NCBI RefSeq assembly: GCF_900141745.1 | Contig: NZ_FSRM01000001.1 | Span: forward strand, 2,294,001 to 2,358,000 | DNA length: 64,000 nt | Reading direction: 5' to 3' | From: Paraburkholderia phenazinium | GTDB taxonomy: Bacteria; Pseudomonadota; Gammaproteobacteria; Burkholderiales; Burkholderiaceae | Shown: piece after piece, positions 29,265 through 36,901 of the stretch | Layout of the letters: each line of letters begins with the position of its first letter | Position numbering within the stretch: the first letter of the stretch is position 1 | Made by a program: the position numbers and the translations under genes | The notes under the pieces: model-generated | Database searches by the model: none | What the model saw: the letters and a program-made list of their open reading frames with translations, nothing else | What the model was told of the DNA's origin: nothing

Positions 29265-29939
29265 ATGCAGCACCGAAACTTAACCCAGGCTTGCACGCGC
29301 GTCGTCGCCGGGATGTTCATTGGCGTACTGATGGCAGCAGCTCCCGGCGCTTTCGCCGACGAAGTAAGCAGTTTCAATCAGAATGCCTCATTTTCGACCC
29401 AGGATGGGTCGACTCCGCTGTCCGCTCCCACTTCGCAAAATTCCAGCGCAAGCACCGACACCGGCAGCAGCGCGCGGTCGTTTTTGTCCGGCATGGCAGG
29501 CAAAGCGGGTGATGTGGTGGTCGGCGCGCTCAATATGATTGGCGTGCGTTACCGTTGGGGTGGCGATACGCCGGACTCCGGCCTCGATTGCAGCGGTTTT
29601 GTGCGTTACGTGTTCCAGGATACGCTGGGCATGGCCCTGCCGCGCCGCGCTGAAGAAATGAGCCGGGTTGGCGAAAAGGTCAGCATGAGTAACCTGAAGC
29701 CGGGCGATCTGGTGTTTTTCAATACGATGCGCCGCACGTTCTCGCACGTTGGCATCTACATCGGCGACAACAAGTTTGTGCATTCGCCGTCTACCGGCAG
29801 CACGATCCGCGTCGACGATCTGGATGATGGCTACTGGGAAAAGCGCTTCACTGGTGCACGCCGGGTCGAAACGTCCTATCAGGGCTCGCAGGATCTGAAG
29901 CAGCGTGTCAATGCTGCGATCGGCGGCGGGAATAACTGA
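29265..29939 (+). CDS. NlpC/P60 family cell-wall endopeptidase
   Basis: A 224-residue exported cysteine peptidase. A signal peptide ends near residue 31 (PGAFA) and is followed by a Ser/Gln/Thr-rich linker of about 45 residues. The NlpC/P60 domain has catalytic Cys109 in SGLDCSGFVRYVF, His161 in FSHVGIYIGD and the later FVHSP. These enzymes cut the D-gamma-glutamyl-diaminopimelate bond in peptidoglycan stems. No lipobox is seen, so the protein is probably soluble in the periplasm. It has its own strong promoter and terminator, so it is a single-gene unit. Its place directly behind the peptide importer yejABEF may be functional. Confidence 0.92.
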   Translation: MQHRNLTQACTRVVAGMFIGVLMAAAPGAFADEVSSFNQNASFSTQDGSTPLSAPTSQNSSASTDTGSSARSFLSGMAGKAGDVVVGALNMIGVRYRWGGDTPDSGLDCSGFVRYVFQDTLGMALPRRAEEMSRVGEKVSMSNLKPGDLVFFNTMRRTFSHVGIYIGDNKFVHSPSTGSTIRVDDLDDGYWEKRFTGARRVETSYQGSQDLKQRVNAAIGGGNN

Positions 29940-29967
29940 CGCCTCGCACCAAAAAAGATCCACTGTT

Positions 29968-30003
29968 AAAAAAGCCTGCTTCTTGCCAAGCAGGCTTTTT
30001 TAT
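29968..30003 (+). terminator. rho-independent terminator of the NlpC/P60 gene
   Basis: A 14-base arm AAAAAAGCCTGCTT pairs with AAGCAGGCTTTTTT around a six-base loop, ending in a T tract. It starts 29 bases past the stop codon and may also act on the convergent patatin gene. Confidence 0.95.
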
Positions 30004-30079
30004 TTTGTTCGTCGGAAAGGGCGAAAAGGGTGCAAAACGTGCAAACGGCGCCTTCGTCCGGCGCCCAGGTGGAACCCGG

Positions 30080-31069
30080 TTATACCGCGACGCGGCTCGC
30101 CGCAAGCTTACGTTGCAACTCCGGCATGATCTTCGCGGCGGCTTCCTCGCCGGCCAGAATGGCCGCGTTGCGCTGCGAGAAGTCGCTCCCGCTCATGGCC
30201 GCGAGATTCGGACGGATCACGACGTCCGCGTACTTGTCGAGCTCGTAGGCCTTGATGGTCTGTCCCATGATCGTGAAGGTCTGCAGCAGCACGTCGAACG
30301 AGCTGGTCGTGAGGCCCGCTTCAGGGCGCTGCGAGATGTCCACGGCAATCACGAAGTCCGCGCCCATCTTGCGGGCGAACGACGCGGGCACCGGGCTCAC
30401 CAGACCGCCGTCGACGTACTCATGGCCGCCAATCGTCACCGGCTCGAAGATCGACGGCACGCTGCACGAGGCGCGCACGGCGATGCCCGTGTTGCCGCGC
30501 TGGAACAGGATCGGCTGGCCGCTGTTCAGATCGGTGGCGACCACGCCGAGCGGCTTGGCCATCTTTTCGATCGGACGGTTGTTCAGCGTCGTATTCAGGT
30601 AATTCTGCAACGCCACGCCCTGCAGGAAGCCGCGCGTGCGAAACGGCATGGCCCAGTCGCTGATCGAGGCTTCATCCATGGTCAGCGCGAGCTTGTTGAG
30701 CGCAAAGCCGTTCATGCCGGAGGCATAGAGCGCGCCCACCACCGAGCCGGCACTGGTGCCCGCCACCAGATCCACCTGAATGTTGCGCGCCTCGAGCGCC
30801 TTGATCACGCCGATATGCGCGAACCCGCGCGCCGCGCCGCCACCCAGGGCCAGGCCGACGCGAATGGGCCGCTGCGGTCGGGCGAGCGGCGGGACGACGG
30901 ATGGCGTGGCCGGCGGATTGGTCGACGCGGTATTGACCGGCGGCTGCGAGGCGGTCTCCGGCCGGCTGCCAGCCGTCGTACAGGCGGTCAGGACGGCGGA
31001 CGCCGCGGCGATCGAGAAGCTGCGGCGGGTAAGGCGTGGGGTGGACTGTGTCAACGATTTCTCCAGCAA
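30080..31069 (-). CDS. patatin-like phospholipase, Tat/lipoprotein-type export signal
   Basis: A 329-residue patatin-fold hydrolase related to RssA. The N terminus has a twin-arginine (LTRRSFSIAAAS) followed by a lipobox VLTAC with Cys30, so it is probably a lipoprotein, possibly exported by Tat. The catalytic set is intact: oxyanion loop GGGAARG at 76-82, nucleophile Ser106 in GTSAG and Asp220 in DGG. Patatins cleave acyl chains from lipids; the substrate here is unknown. A Pro/Thr/Ser linker at residues 35-68 separates anchor and enzyme. It is transcribed alone, facing the NlpC/P60 gene. Confidence 0.88.
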   Translation of the reverse strand: MLEKSLTQSTPRLTRRSFSIAAASAVLTACTTAGSRPETASQPPVNTASTNPPATPSVVPPLARPQRPIRVGLALGGGAARGFAHIGVIKALEARNIQVDLVAGTSAGSVVGALYASGMNGFALNKLALTMDEASISDWAMPFRTRGFLQGVALQNYLNTTLNNRPIEKMAKPLGVVATDLNSGQPILFQRGNTGIAVRASCSVPSIFEPVTIGGHEYVDGGLVSPVPASFARKMGADFVIAVDISQRPEAGLTTSSFDVLLQTFTIMGQTIKAYELDKYADVVIRPNLAAMSGSDFSQRNAAILAGEEAAAKIMPELQRKLAASRVAV

Positions 31070-31443
31070 CGGCGCCGGTCCCGCAGAGGGTTCCAGAGCG
31101 GCCGCGTTTCAAGCGAACAGGATCGCCCGTAGCGTTCTTTTTACGGCGCCGCAATCGAGGTGAATCACGGCGCGCGCACATCATAAATCAAAGCCTGATG
31201 GCGGCGCGTTGCGCGTGAAAAAACGTTACAGATGCGTCGACAGGACTCGCGCAAACCTCTGTCACGACGCCGCGCTTCGCGCGCGCCAGGGCTGGGAACA
31301 GGCCGTCGGAAGGTATAATTCGGCTCTTGCATTTTTCATCCGCCTCCGTGCGCGGCGACTGTTGCCGCATGGACGCGTTCCGCTGCCGCGCCTGCTGGTG
31401 TTTCACTGCCGCGCGCCGGCGCCTGCCTTCCGAGTAACCGCTT

Positions 31444-32853
31444 ATGACCACCTCCGTTCGCACCCGCTTCGCACCGAGCCCCACTGGCTACATCCATCTC
31501 GGCAACATCCGTTCTGCGCTGTATCCGTGGGCGTTCGCGCGCAAAACGAAGGGCGCTTTCGTGTTGCGGGTCGAGGACACCGATGTGGAGCGTTCCACGG
31601 AAGCGTCCGTCGATGCCATCCTCGAAGGCATGGAGTGGCTCGGGCTCGATTACGACGAAGGCCCGTTCTACCAGATGCAGCGCATGGACCGCTATCGCGA
31701 AGTGGTCAAGCAGATGGTCGAGCAGGGGCTGGCTTACCCGTGCTACATGTCGACCGAAGAACTCGACGCATTGCGTGAGCGTCAGCGTGCGGCCGGCGAA
31801 AAGCCGCGCTACGACGGCACGTGGCGCCCGGAACCCGGCAAGGTGCTGCCGACGCCGCCGGCGGGCGTACAGCCCGTGATGCGCTTTCGCAATCCGCTCA
31901 CGGGTGTCGTGGCGTGGGACGACGCGGTGAAAGGCCCTATCGAGATCTCGAACGAAGAACTCGACGATCTCGTGATCGCACGTCCGGACGGCACGCCGAC
32001 CTACAACTTCTGCGTGGTGGTGGACGACCTCGACATGCGTATCACTCACGTGATTCGTGGCGACGATCACGTCAACAACACGCCGCGCCAGATCAACATC
32101 CTGCGCGCGCTGGGGGGCGAGCCGCCGGTCTACGCGCACTTGCCGACCGTGCTGAACGAGCAGGGCGAAAAGATGAGCAAGCGTCATGGCGCGATGAGCG
32201 TGATGGGCTATCGCGATGCCGGTTTTCTGCCGGAAGCCGTGCTGAATTACCTCGCGCGACTGGGCTGGTCGCACGGCGATGCGGAGATTTTTTCGCGCGA
32301 ACAGTTCGTCGAATGGTTCGACCTCGAGCACCTCGGCAAGTCGCCGGCTCAGTACGATCACGACAAGCTCAAGTGGCTCAACGCGCACTACATCAAGGAA
32401 GCAGACAACGCACGTCTGGCTGAACTGACGCGACCGTTCTTCGCGGAGCTGGGCATCGAGGAAGCAACGATTGCTCAAGGCGCAGATCTCGTCGCCATCG
32501 TGGGCCTGCTGAAGGATCGCGCTACGACGGTCAAGGAGATCGCGGAGAACGCCGCGATGTTCTATCGCACGCCTGCGCCCGAAGCGGAAGCGCTCGCACA
32601 GCATGTGACCGATGCGGTGCGGCCGGCCATCGCCGATCTCGCGGTTGCGTTGAAGAGCGCGGAGTGGACCAAGGAGAGCATCTCGGCCACATTCAAGGCC
32701 ACGCTCGGCGCCCACAAGCTGAAGATGCCGCAGCTTGCCATGCCGGTGCGTCTGCTCGTGGCAGGTACGACGCACACACCATCGATCGATGCGGTGTTGA
32801 TGTTGTTTGGCCGCGATGTGGTGGTGAGCCGCCTCGAAAAAGCGCCAGCCTGA
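31444..32853 (+). CDS. gltX: glutamyl-tRNA synthetase
   Basis: GltX charges tRNA-Glu with glutamate. The 469-residue class I enzyme begins [22 protein letters not shown], where HLGN is its HIGH motif at 18-21. The KMSKR loop (GEKMSKRHG) lies near residue 243 and the C-terminal anticodon-binding helices are complete. The start at 31444 follows a weak ribosome site. The gene stands immediately upstream of a tRNA cluster that includes two tRNA-Glu genes, its own substrates. A large hairpin without a T run sits between its stop and the tRNA promoter. Confidence 0.97.
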   Translation: MTTSVRTRFAPSPTGYIHLGNIRSALYPWAFARKTKGAFVLRVEDTDVERSTEASVDAILEGMEWLGLDYDEGPFYQMQRMDRYREVVKQMVEQGLAYPCYMSTEELDALRERQRAAGEKPRYDGTWRPEPGKVLPTPPAGVQPVMRFRNPLTGVVAWDDAVKGPIEISNEELDDLVIARPDGTPTYNFCVVVDDLDMRITHVIRGDDHVNNTPRQINILRALGGEPPVYAHLPTVLNEQGEKMSKRHGAMSVMGYRDAGFLPEAVLNYLARLGWSHGDAEIFSREQFVEWFDLEHLGKSPAQYDHDKLKWLNAHYIKEADNARLAELTRPFFAELGIEEATIAQGADLVAIVGLLKDRATTVKEIAENAAMFYRTPAPEAEALAQHVTDAVRPAIADLAVALKSAEWTKESISATFKATLGAHKLKMPQLAMPVRLLVAGTTHTPSIDAVLMLFGRDVVVSRLEKAPA

Positions 32854-32866
32854 GCGGCGTGAGAGG

Positions 32867-32903
32867 GATTGCATGCGACTCCTGAAAAAAGTCGCATGGA
32901 ATC
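32867..32903. terminator. long stem-loop between gltX and the tRNA cluster
   Basis: A 14-base arm GATTGCATGCGACT (32867-32880) pairs with AGTCGCATGGAATC (32890-32903) with one mismatch and a nine-base loop. No T run follows. It may end or process the gltX mRNA, or stabilise its 3' end. Confidence 0.55.
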
Positions 32904-32915
32904 ACTCAGAGGGTA

Positions 32916-32944
32916 TTTACAAAGCGAGGTTTGCTCTCTAAAAT
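32916..32944 (+). promoter_or_regulatory. sigma70 promoter of tRNA-Ala
   Basis: TTTACA at 32916-32921 and TAAAAT at 32939-32944 are separated by exactly 17 bases. Predicted transcription starts about 14 bases before the mature tRNA. Confidence 0.8.
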
Positions 32945-32964
32945 CTCGTTTCTGTTCTGCAAGG

Positions 32965-33040
<76 letters not shown>

Positions 33041-33092
33041 TCAGAGCAGATTGAAGTCTTTTCCGGTGTCCGGATGCGGTAGCAAAAAAGAC

Positions 33093-33121
33093 TTCACAAG
33101 CAGTAACAATGTAGTTAGAAT
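33093..33121 (+). promoter_or_regulatory. sigma70-like promoter of the tRNA-Glu/Asp genes
   Basis: TTCACA at 33093-33098 and TAGAAT at 33116-33121 have a 17-base spacer and lie in the 155-base gap after tRNA-Ala. Predicted transcription begins about 68 bases before the first tRNA-Glu. Confidence 0.65.
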
Positions 33122-33195
33122 ATTGGTCTTCGCTGCTTACGGACTGAATTTAACGTCAGTTAGCAGCAAGATAAAGACAGATCTGAAAAGATTAT

Positions 33196-33271
33196 GTCCC
33201 CTTCGTCTAGAGGCCTAGGACATCACCCTTTCACGGTGAGTACAGGGGTTCGAATCCCCTAGGGGACGCCA
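33196..33271 (+). tRNA. tRNA-Glu (anticodon TTC), copy 1
   Basis: A 76-base tRNA with encoded CCA. The acceptor stem is GTCCCCT/AGGGGAC, the anticodon stem TCACC/GGTGA encloses loop CTTTCAC (anticodon TTC), and the T loop is GGTTCGAATCC. Its sequence is identical to copy 2 at 33514. Confidence 0.96.
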
Positions 33272-33377
33272 AACATCAGCGTCGCTTTAATGTTCGAATG
33301 AAGCAGGTTCGAAGACAAATAAAGTGGTGCAGCTTGCAGAGAAATAACCGACGCTCGCAAGCTTGGGTGTAAAGACT

Positions 33378-33454
33378 GGAGTGGTAGTTCAGTCGGTTAG
33401 AATACCGGCCTGTCACGCCGGGGGTCGCGGGTTCGAGTCCCGTCCACTCCGCCA
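33378..33454 (+). tRNA. tRNA-Asp (anticodon GTC), copy 1
   Basis: A 77-base tRNA with encoded CCA. The acceptor stem is GGAGTGG/CCACTCC and the anticodon stem CCGGC/GCCGG encloses loop CTGTCAC (anticodon GTC). It differs from copy 2 by one compensated acceptor-stem pair and one D-loop base. Confidence 0.96.
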
Positions 33455-33457
33455 GAC

Positions 33458-33490
33458 AAAGCCCGTTCATGTGAACTGAACGGGCTTTTT
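33458..33490 (+). terminator. terminator hairpin after tRNA-Asp copy 1
   Basis: A 12-bp perfect stem AAAGCCCGTTCA / TGAACGGGCTTT with a seven-base loop and a T run. It lies four bases after the CCA end of the first tRNA-Asp, and only 23 bases before the second tRNA-Glu. Confidence 0.85.
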
Positions 33491-33513
33491 CATTAAAGGT
33501 GTAAGCGTACGTT

Positions 33514-33589
33514 GTCCCCTTCGTCTAGAGGCCTAGGACATCACCCTTTCACGGTGAGTACAGGGGTTCGAATCCCCTAGGGGACGCCA
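33514..33589 (+). tRNA. tRNA-Glu (anticodon TTC), copy 2
   Basis: A 76-base tRNA identical in sequence to copy 1 at 33196, with encoded CCA. It follows the terminator hairpin so closely that no separate promoter fits between them. It is 19 bases before the second tRNA-Asp. Confidence 0.96.
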
Positions 33590-33608
33590 AAGACGGCGTA
33601 CAAAATCT

Positions 33609-33685
33609 GGAGCGGTAGTTCAGTTGGTTAGAATACCGGCCTGTCACGCCGGGGGTCGCGGGTTCGAGTCCCGTCCGCTCCGCCA
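33609..33685 (+). tRNA. tRNA-Asp (anticodon GTC), copy 2
   Basis: A 77-base tRNA with encoded CCA. The acceptor stem is GGAGCGG/CCGCTCC, so the T-A pair of copy 1 is a C-G pair here. The anticodon loop is the same CTGTCAC. No T-tailed terminator follows; a small GTTCC/GGAAC hairpin is present about 10 bases downstream. Confidence 0.96.
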
Positions 33686-33885
33686 GATTGCTCAAAACGT
33701 TCCGTTCGGAACTGTTCAAACAGATAGCGCAGGGCCTTGTGAATAGGGGTTCTGCGCTCATCGTCCGAAGTAACTTTCCAGTTCGTCGTTTGGTTTGTCC
33801 GGCTGAGTCTCAACGTTGTTGATAGGCTTGATGGCCGGCACAATTCGCTTGTGCGAATTACCAGGTAATCCTAACGGCAAGCAAA

Positions 33886-34650
33886 TTAAACTTCGCTTTC
33901 CTTCAGCACATCGGTCGCCGCTTCACAGGCGCCACGCAACTGTTCGCGCATCAGGTCCTGAACGATCGGATCGCCCGAGACGATCGCGTTCTTGATCTTT
34001 ACTGCCAGCTCGCACGACACGCGCATGCGGCCACCACGCGACATCGCGATGCGCCGCAAGCGCCGCACGGGGCCAATGAGGCTCGCGTGGGTCGCCTGCA
34101 GCGTACGGTTGTCGGCGAGCGTCATGACGATAGCGTAGAAGCGGTCGAGGCCATCGACATAGCTTGCGGGATCGTTTGCCGCGAGACTTGCCTGCATGGC
34201 GTCCGTTACATCCTCGAGTTGCGCGCGGCCGAGCGCCGTGATCCGCTCAGCGGCAAGCTGCACCGCCAGGCATTCGAGCGCCATACGCACCCGGTAAATC
34301 TCTGCCACGTCACGCAGCGACACCGACCGAACAAACGCACCAACCCGCGCCACCACCGTAACCAGCCCTTCACGCTCGAGCTGCGCAAACGCTTCGCGCA
34401 TAGGCGTGCGGCTCACGTTCAGCTGCTTCGCGACCTGCACCTCGGAAAGCCTGCTGCCAGGCGCGAGCACGCCTTCAACGATCGCCTCGCGCAACGCCGG
34501 CACGACGACGCCGTCGCTCAATGAATCGCTTGGCGCATCCACGGTGCGCATGCGCGAGTGATATTTACGGCCGATCGCATCGAGCGCTTGCTCCGGTGTC
34601 GCTACCGCTGATTCCCGCAATTTACTTTTCGTCGACGAAGTCATTGACAT
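33886..34650 (-). CDS. GntR family transcriptional regulator (FadR/FCD type)
   Basis: A 254-residue repressor-type regulator. A winged helix-turn-helix spans residues 45-110 (LREAIVEGVLAPGSRLSEV, QLNVSRTPMREAFAQLE), followed by an all-helical FCD ligand domain. FCD regulators usually bind small organic acids or acyl-CoAs and leave DNA on binding. The start could be the ATG at 34650 or 34644; the longer frame to 34953 would run through the divergent operator and its first 100 residues are not family-like. It is divergent from the crotonase/MFS/dehydrogenase operon, with a perfect 21-bp dyad 20 bases from its start. It very likely controls that operon and itself. Confidence 0.9.
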   Translation of the reverse strand: MSMTSSTKSKLRESAVATPEQALDAIGRKYHSRMRTVDAPSDSLSDGVVVPALREAIVEGVLAPGSRLSEVQVAKQLNVSRTPMREAFAQLEREGLVTVVARVGAFVRSVSLRDVAEIYRVRMALECLAVQLAAERITALGRAQLEDVTDAMQASLAANDPASYVDGLDRFYAIVMTLADNRTLQATHASLIGPVRRLRRIAMSRGGRMRVSCELAVKIKNAIVSGDPIVQDLMREQLRGACEAATDVLKESEV

Positions 34651-34669
34651 CCCGGTATAGGCTGAATAC

Positions 34670-34690
34670 GCTGTATACAGATTATACAGC
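34670..34690. promoter_or_regulatory. GntR operator: perfect 21-bp dyad
   Basis: GCTGTATA (34670-34677), spacer CAGAT, TATACAGC (34683-34690): an 8+5+8 perfect inverted repeat midway between the divergent starts. GTATAC-centred sites of this kind are common for FadR-subfamily GntR regulators. The left arm with its spacer also forms CTGTATACAG. Confidence 0.8.
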
Positions 34691-34713
34691 AAGCTAGTCG
34701 CGAGGAGACTATT

Positions 34714-35442
34714 TTGGATAACGCATCTCTGCCGCAGCCGGTCCTGATCGATCGGACGGGGCCGGTTCTTACCTTTACGCTCAACAATCCGGAAGCGGGC
34801 AATGAAGTCACGGCGCCGATGTTCGACGCGATGATTGCCGTCTTGCGGGCAGAAGCCGTCATGCCGGCCGCCCGGGTGTTGCGCATTCGCGCGCGTGGCG
34901 AGGTCTTTTGCACCGGTCGCGAGCGGGCCGGACGCGATGCGGTGTCGATTCATCAGGAAGTCTCGCGACTGATCGAGTTGAAGCGTCTGCTGCGGGCGTC
35001 GTCGCTGATCACCATTGCCGAAGTGCAGGGCAATGCCTTCGGTTTTGGCCTGGGCCTCGCCATCCTGTGCGATTTCACGCTGGTATCGAGCAGCGCGAGT
35101 CTCGCGTTTCCTGAGATGAGGAAAGGTCTGCCGCCCGCCGCGATCATGGCCTATCTCGGCAGCTACTCGCTACCCAAACACGTGTTCCCGATGGTCCTGT
35201 TCGGCGATGAAATTACAGCCGAAGCTGCGCTTGCCGCAGGCCTCGTCACCCGCGTGGTCTCCGGAGAATTGCTGCAGGCCGAAGCCGAAGCGCTCACCGA
35301 GCGTGTCCTCGCGCTCGACGACACGGGTGCCCGCCAGTGCAAGGCGTTCTTCCAGTCCGCGCAGGAAAGTCCGATCGAACACAACTTCCGCTGCGCCACC
35401 GAAACGCTGACGGTCGCAGCGCTGCGTCTGCAGGGCAAGTAG
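34714..35442 (+). CDS. enoyl-CoA hydratase/isomerase family protein
   Basis: A 242-residue crotonase-fold protein. It has the CoA-binding segment VFCTGRE at 64-70 in place of the common FSAGAD, the glycine-rich oxyanion region GNAFGFGLGLAILCD at 106-120, and PEMRKGLPP with Glu133-134-region carboxylate (Glu134). The residue that aligns by spacing with the second catalytic Glu of hydratases is Pro159 (HVFPMVLFGDEI). It is therefore probably an isomerase, lyase or other crotonase, not a standard hydratase. The start is TTG at 34714, six bases after an AGGAG ribosome site. It is first in an operon with an MFS carrier and an aldehyde dehydrogenase, under the GntR operator. Confidence 0.82.
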   Translation: MDNASLPQPVLIDRTGPVLTFTLNNPEAGNEVTAPMFDAMIAVLRAEAVMPAARVLRIRARGEVFCTGRERAGRDAVSIHQEVSRLIELKRLLRASSLITIAEVQGNAFGFGLGLAILCDFTLVSSSASLAFPEMRKGLPPAAIMAYLGSYSLPKHVFPMVLFGDEITAEAALAAGLVTRVVSGELLQAEAEALTERVLALDDTGARQCKAFFQSAQESPIEHNFRCATETLTVAALRLQGK

Positions 35443-35493
35443 GCCGTTGCGCCAACCCATTCGACAGGCCACGCAGGTCTGCAGGAGACGGAA

Positions 35494-36885
35494 ATGAGTG
35501 TGAACGCAGGGGCGCGGCTCGACCGCTTGCCGATGTCGGGTTTTCATCGCCGCATCATGTGGCTGATCGGCATCGGCATGTTTTTCGACGGCTTCGATAT
35601 CTATGTGGCGTCGACGGTGCTGGGTGCCACGCTGAAAAGCGGCTTTTCGACGCTCGGACAGAACGCGCTGTTCGTGTCGCTGACCTTCCTTGGCATGATG
35701 CTCGGCTCATTGGCAACAGGCTTTCTGGGCGACCGGTACGGCCGGCGCTTCACCTACCAGACCAACCTGATGGTGTTCGGCGTGGCATCGCTTGGCGCCG
35801 CGCTCGCGCCGAACATGATCGTGCTGATCGCCTGCCGCTTCGTGATGGGGCTCGGTCTCGGCGCGGAAAACGTGGTCGGCTATTCAACGCTCACGGAGTT
35901 CGCTCCGCCCGCCTCGCGGGGCAAGCTGCAGGGCTTGATGGCCGTCTTCGTGGTATCCGGACTGCCAGTCGCAGGGTTGATCGGACTCCTGCTGATTCCC
36001 GTGCTCGGCTGGCGCGGCATGTTCGTGCTCGGCGGGATTGGCGCGATCGGCGTATGGTATGCGCGCAAGTCGTTACCGGAGTCGCCGCGTTGGCTCGAGT
36101 CCGCTGGACATGATAAGGAAGCCGAAGCGATTCTGTCGACAATCGAAGCCGAGGTGAGGGCCGAGCACGGCAACGCGCCACTACCTGTGCCGGTGCAGAG
36201 GCCGCTCATCGCACCATCGCGCGAACTCGGCTCGCTCTTCAGCGGCGTCATGCTGCCGCGGATGATCGTCGGCTGCGTGACGCTGATCGTCATCAACACG
36301 CTGCTGTACGGCTTCGTGACGTGGCTGCCGACCTTCTTCGTGCATCAGGGTTTCAGCATCGCAAAGTCGTTCGGGTTCGCGCTCGTGATGTCGCTGGGTG
36401 CGCCGCTCGGCTCGGGTTTTGGGGCGTTGACCGCCGACCGCCTCGGTCGCAAGAAAGCCATTATCGGCGCATCGCTATTCGCCATCGTGTTCGGCTCGGT
36501 CTATCCGTTCGTGAGCAATGAAGTTCTACTGCCTATCGTCGGATTGCTGCTCGTGATTCCCATCTATGTGCTGGTCGCGCTGCTGTTCGCGATCTACGTG
36601 CCGGAATTGTTTCCGACCGAAGTCCGGCTGCGCGCGTCCGGTATTTGCAACACCCTTGGCCGCGGGGCGACGATCATCACGCCGTTCATCGTGGTCGCCC
36701 TGTTCGCTCACTACGGTGTGATCGGCGTATTGGCCTTGATGATCGGCTTGCTGGCGATTCAGATTGTGGTGGTGGGAGCGCTTGGCGTCGAGTCGACGGG
36801 CCAGCGCCTCGAAGATATTCAGCCGAGCGGCGCGACTGCGCGCCACGAGGTCGGTGCGGATGCGCGGGTGTCCCCGCTTAAGTAA
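35494..36885 (+). CDS. MFS transporter, aromatic/organic acid:H+ symporter type
   Basis: A 463-residue major facilitator with 12 predicted helices. The first helix has GMFFDGFDIYVAS, matching the DGxD motif of aromatic acid:H+ symporters such as PcaK, and loop 2-3 has the MFS signature GFLGDRYGRRF. A second copy of the loop motif, ALTADRLGRKKAI, follows at mid-protein. It probably imports the acid metabolised by the neighbouring enzymes. An AGGAGACGG ribosome site precedes the ATG at 35494. It lies 51 bases after the crotonase gene and 16 bases before the dehydrogenase, so all three are one transcript. Confidence 0.87.
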   Translation: MSVNAGARLDRLPMSGFHRRIMWLIGIGMFFDGFDIYVASTVLGATLKSGFSTLGQNALFVSLTFLGMMLGSLATGFLGDRYGRRFTYQTNLMVFGVASLGAALAPNMIVLIACRFVMGLGLGAENVVGYSTLTEFAPPASRGKLQGLMAVFVVSGLPVAGLIGLLLIPVLGWRGMFVLGGIGAIGVWYARKSLPESPRWLESAGHDKEAEAILSTIEAEVRAEHGNAPLPVPVQRPLIAPSRELGSLFSGVMLPRMIVGCVTLIVINTLLYGFVTWLPTFFVHQGFSIAKSFGFALVMSLGAPLGSGFGALTADRLGRKKAIIGASLFAIVFGSVYPFVSNEVLLPIVGLLLVIPIYVLVALLFAIYVPELFPTEVRLRASGICNTLGRGATIITPFIVVALFAHYGVIGVLALMIGLLAIQIVVVGALGVESTGQRLEDIQPSGATARHEVGADARVSPLK

Positions 36886-36901
36886 ATACGGAGAATCTGG
36901 A

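Noticed and set aside
31336..32874. 512-codon reverse frame antisense to gltX
   Set aside because: Shadow of a certain gene, with Arg/His-rich translation.
33276..33843. short reverse frames with similar ends over the Glu/Asp tRNAs
   Set aside because: Their similarity (EWTGLEPATPGVTGRYSN-like) comes from the repeated tRNA-Asp sequences, not from a protein family.
34651..34953. N-terminal extension of the GntR gene to 34953
   Set aside because: It would cross the dyad operator and the start of the divergent gene, and the added residues have no family match.
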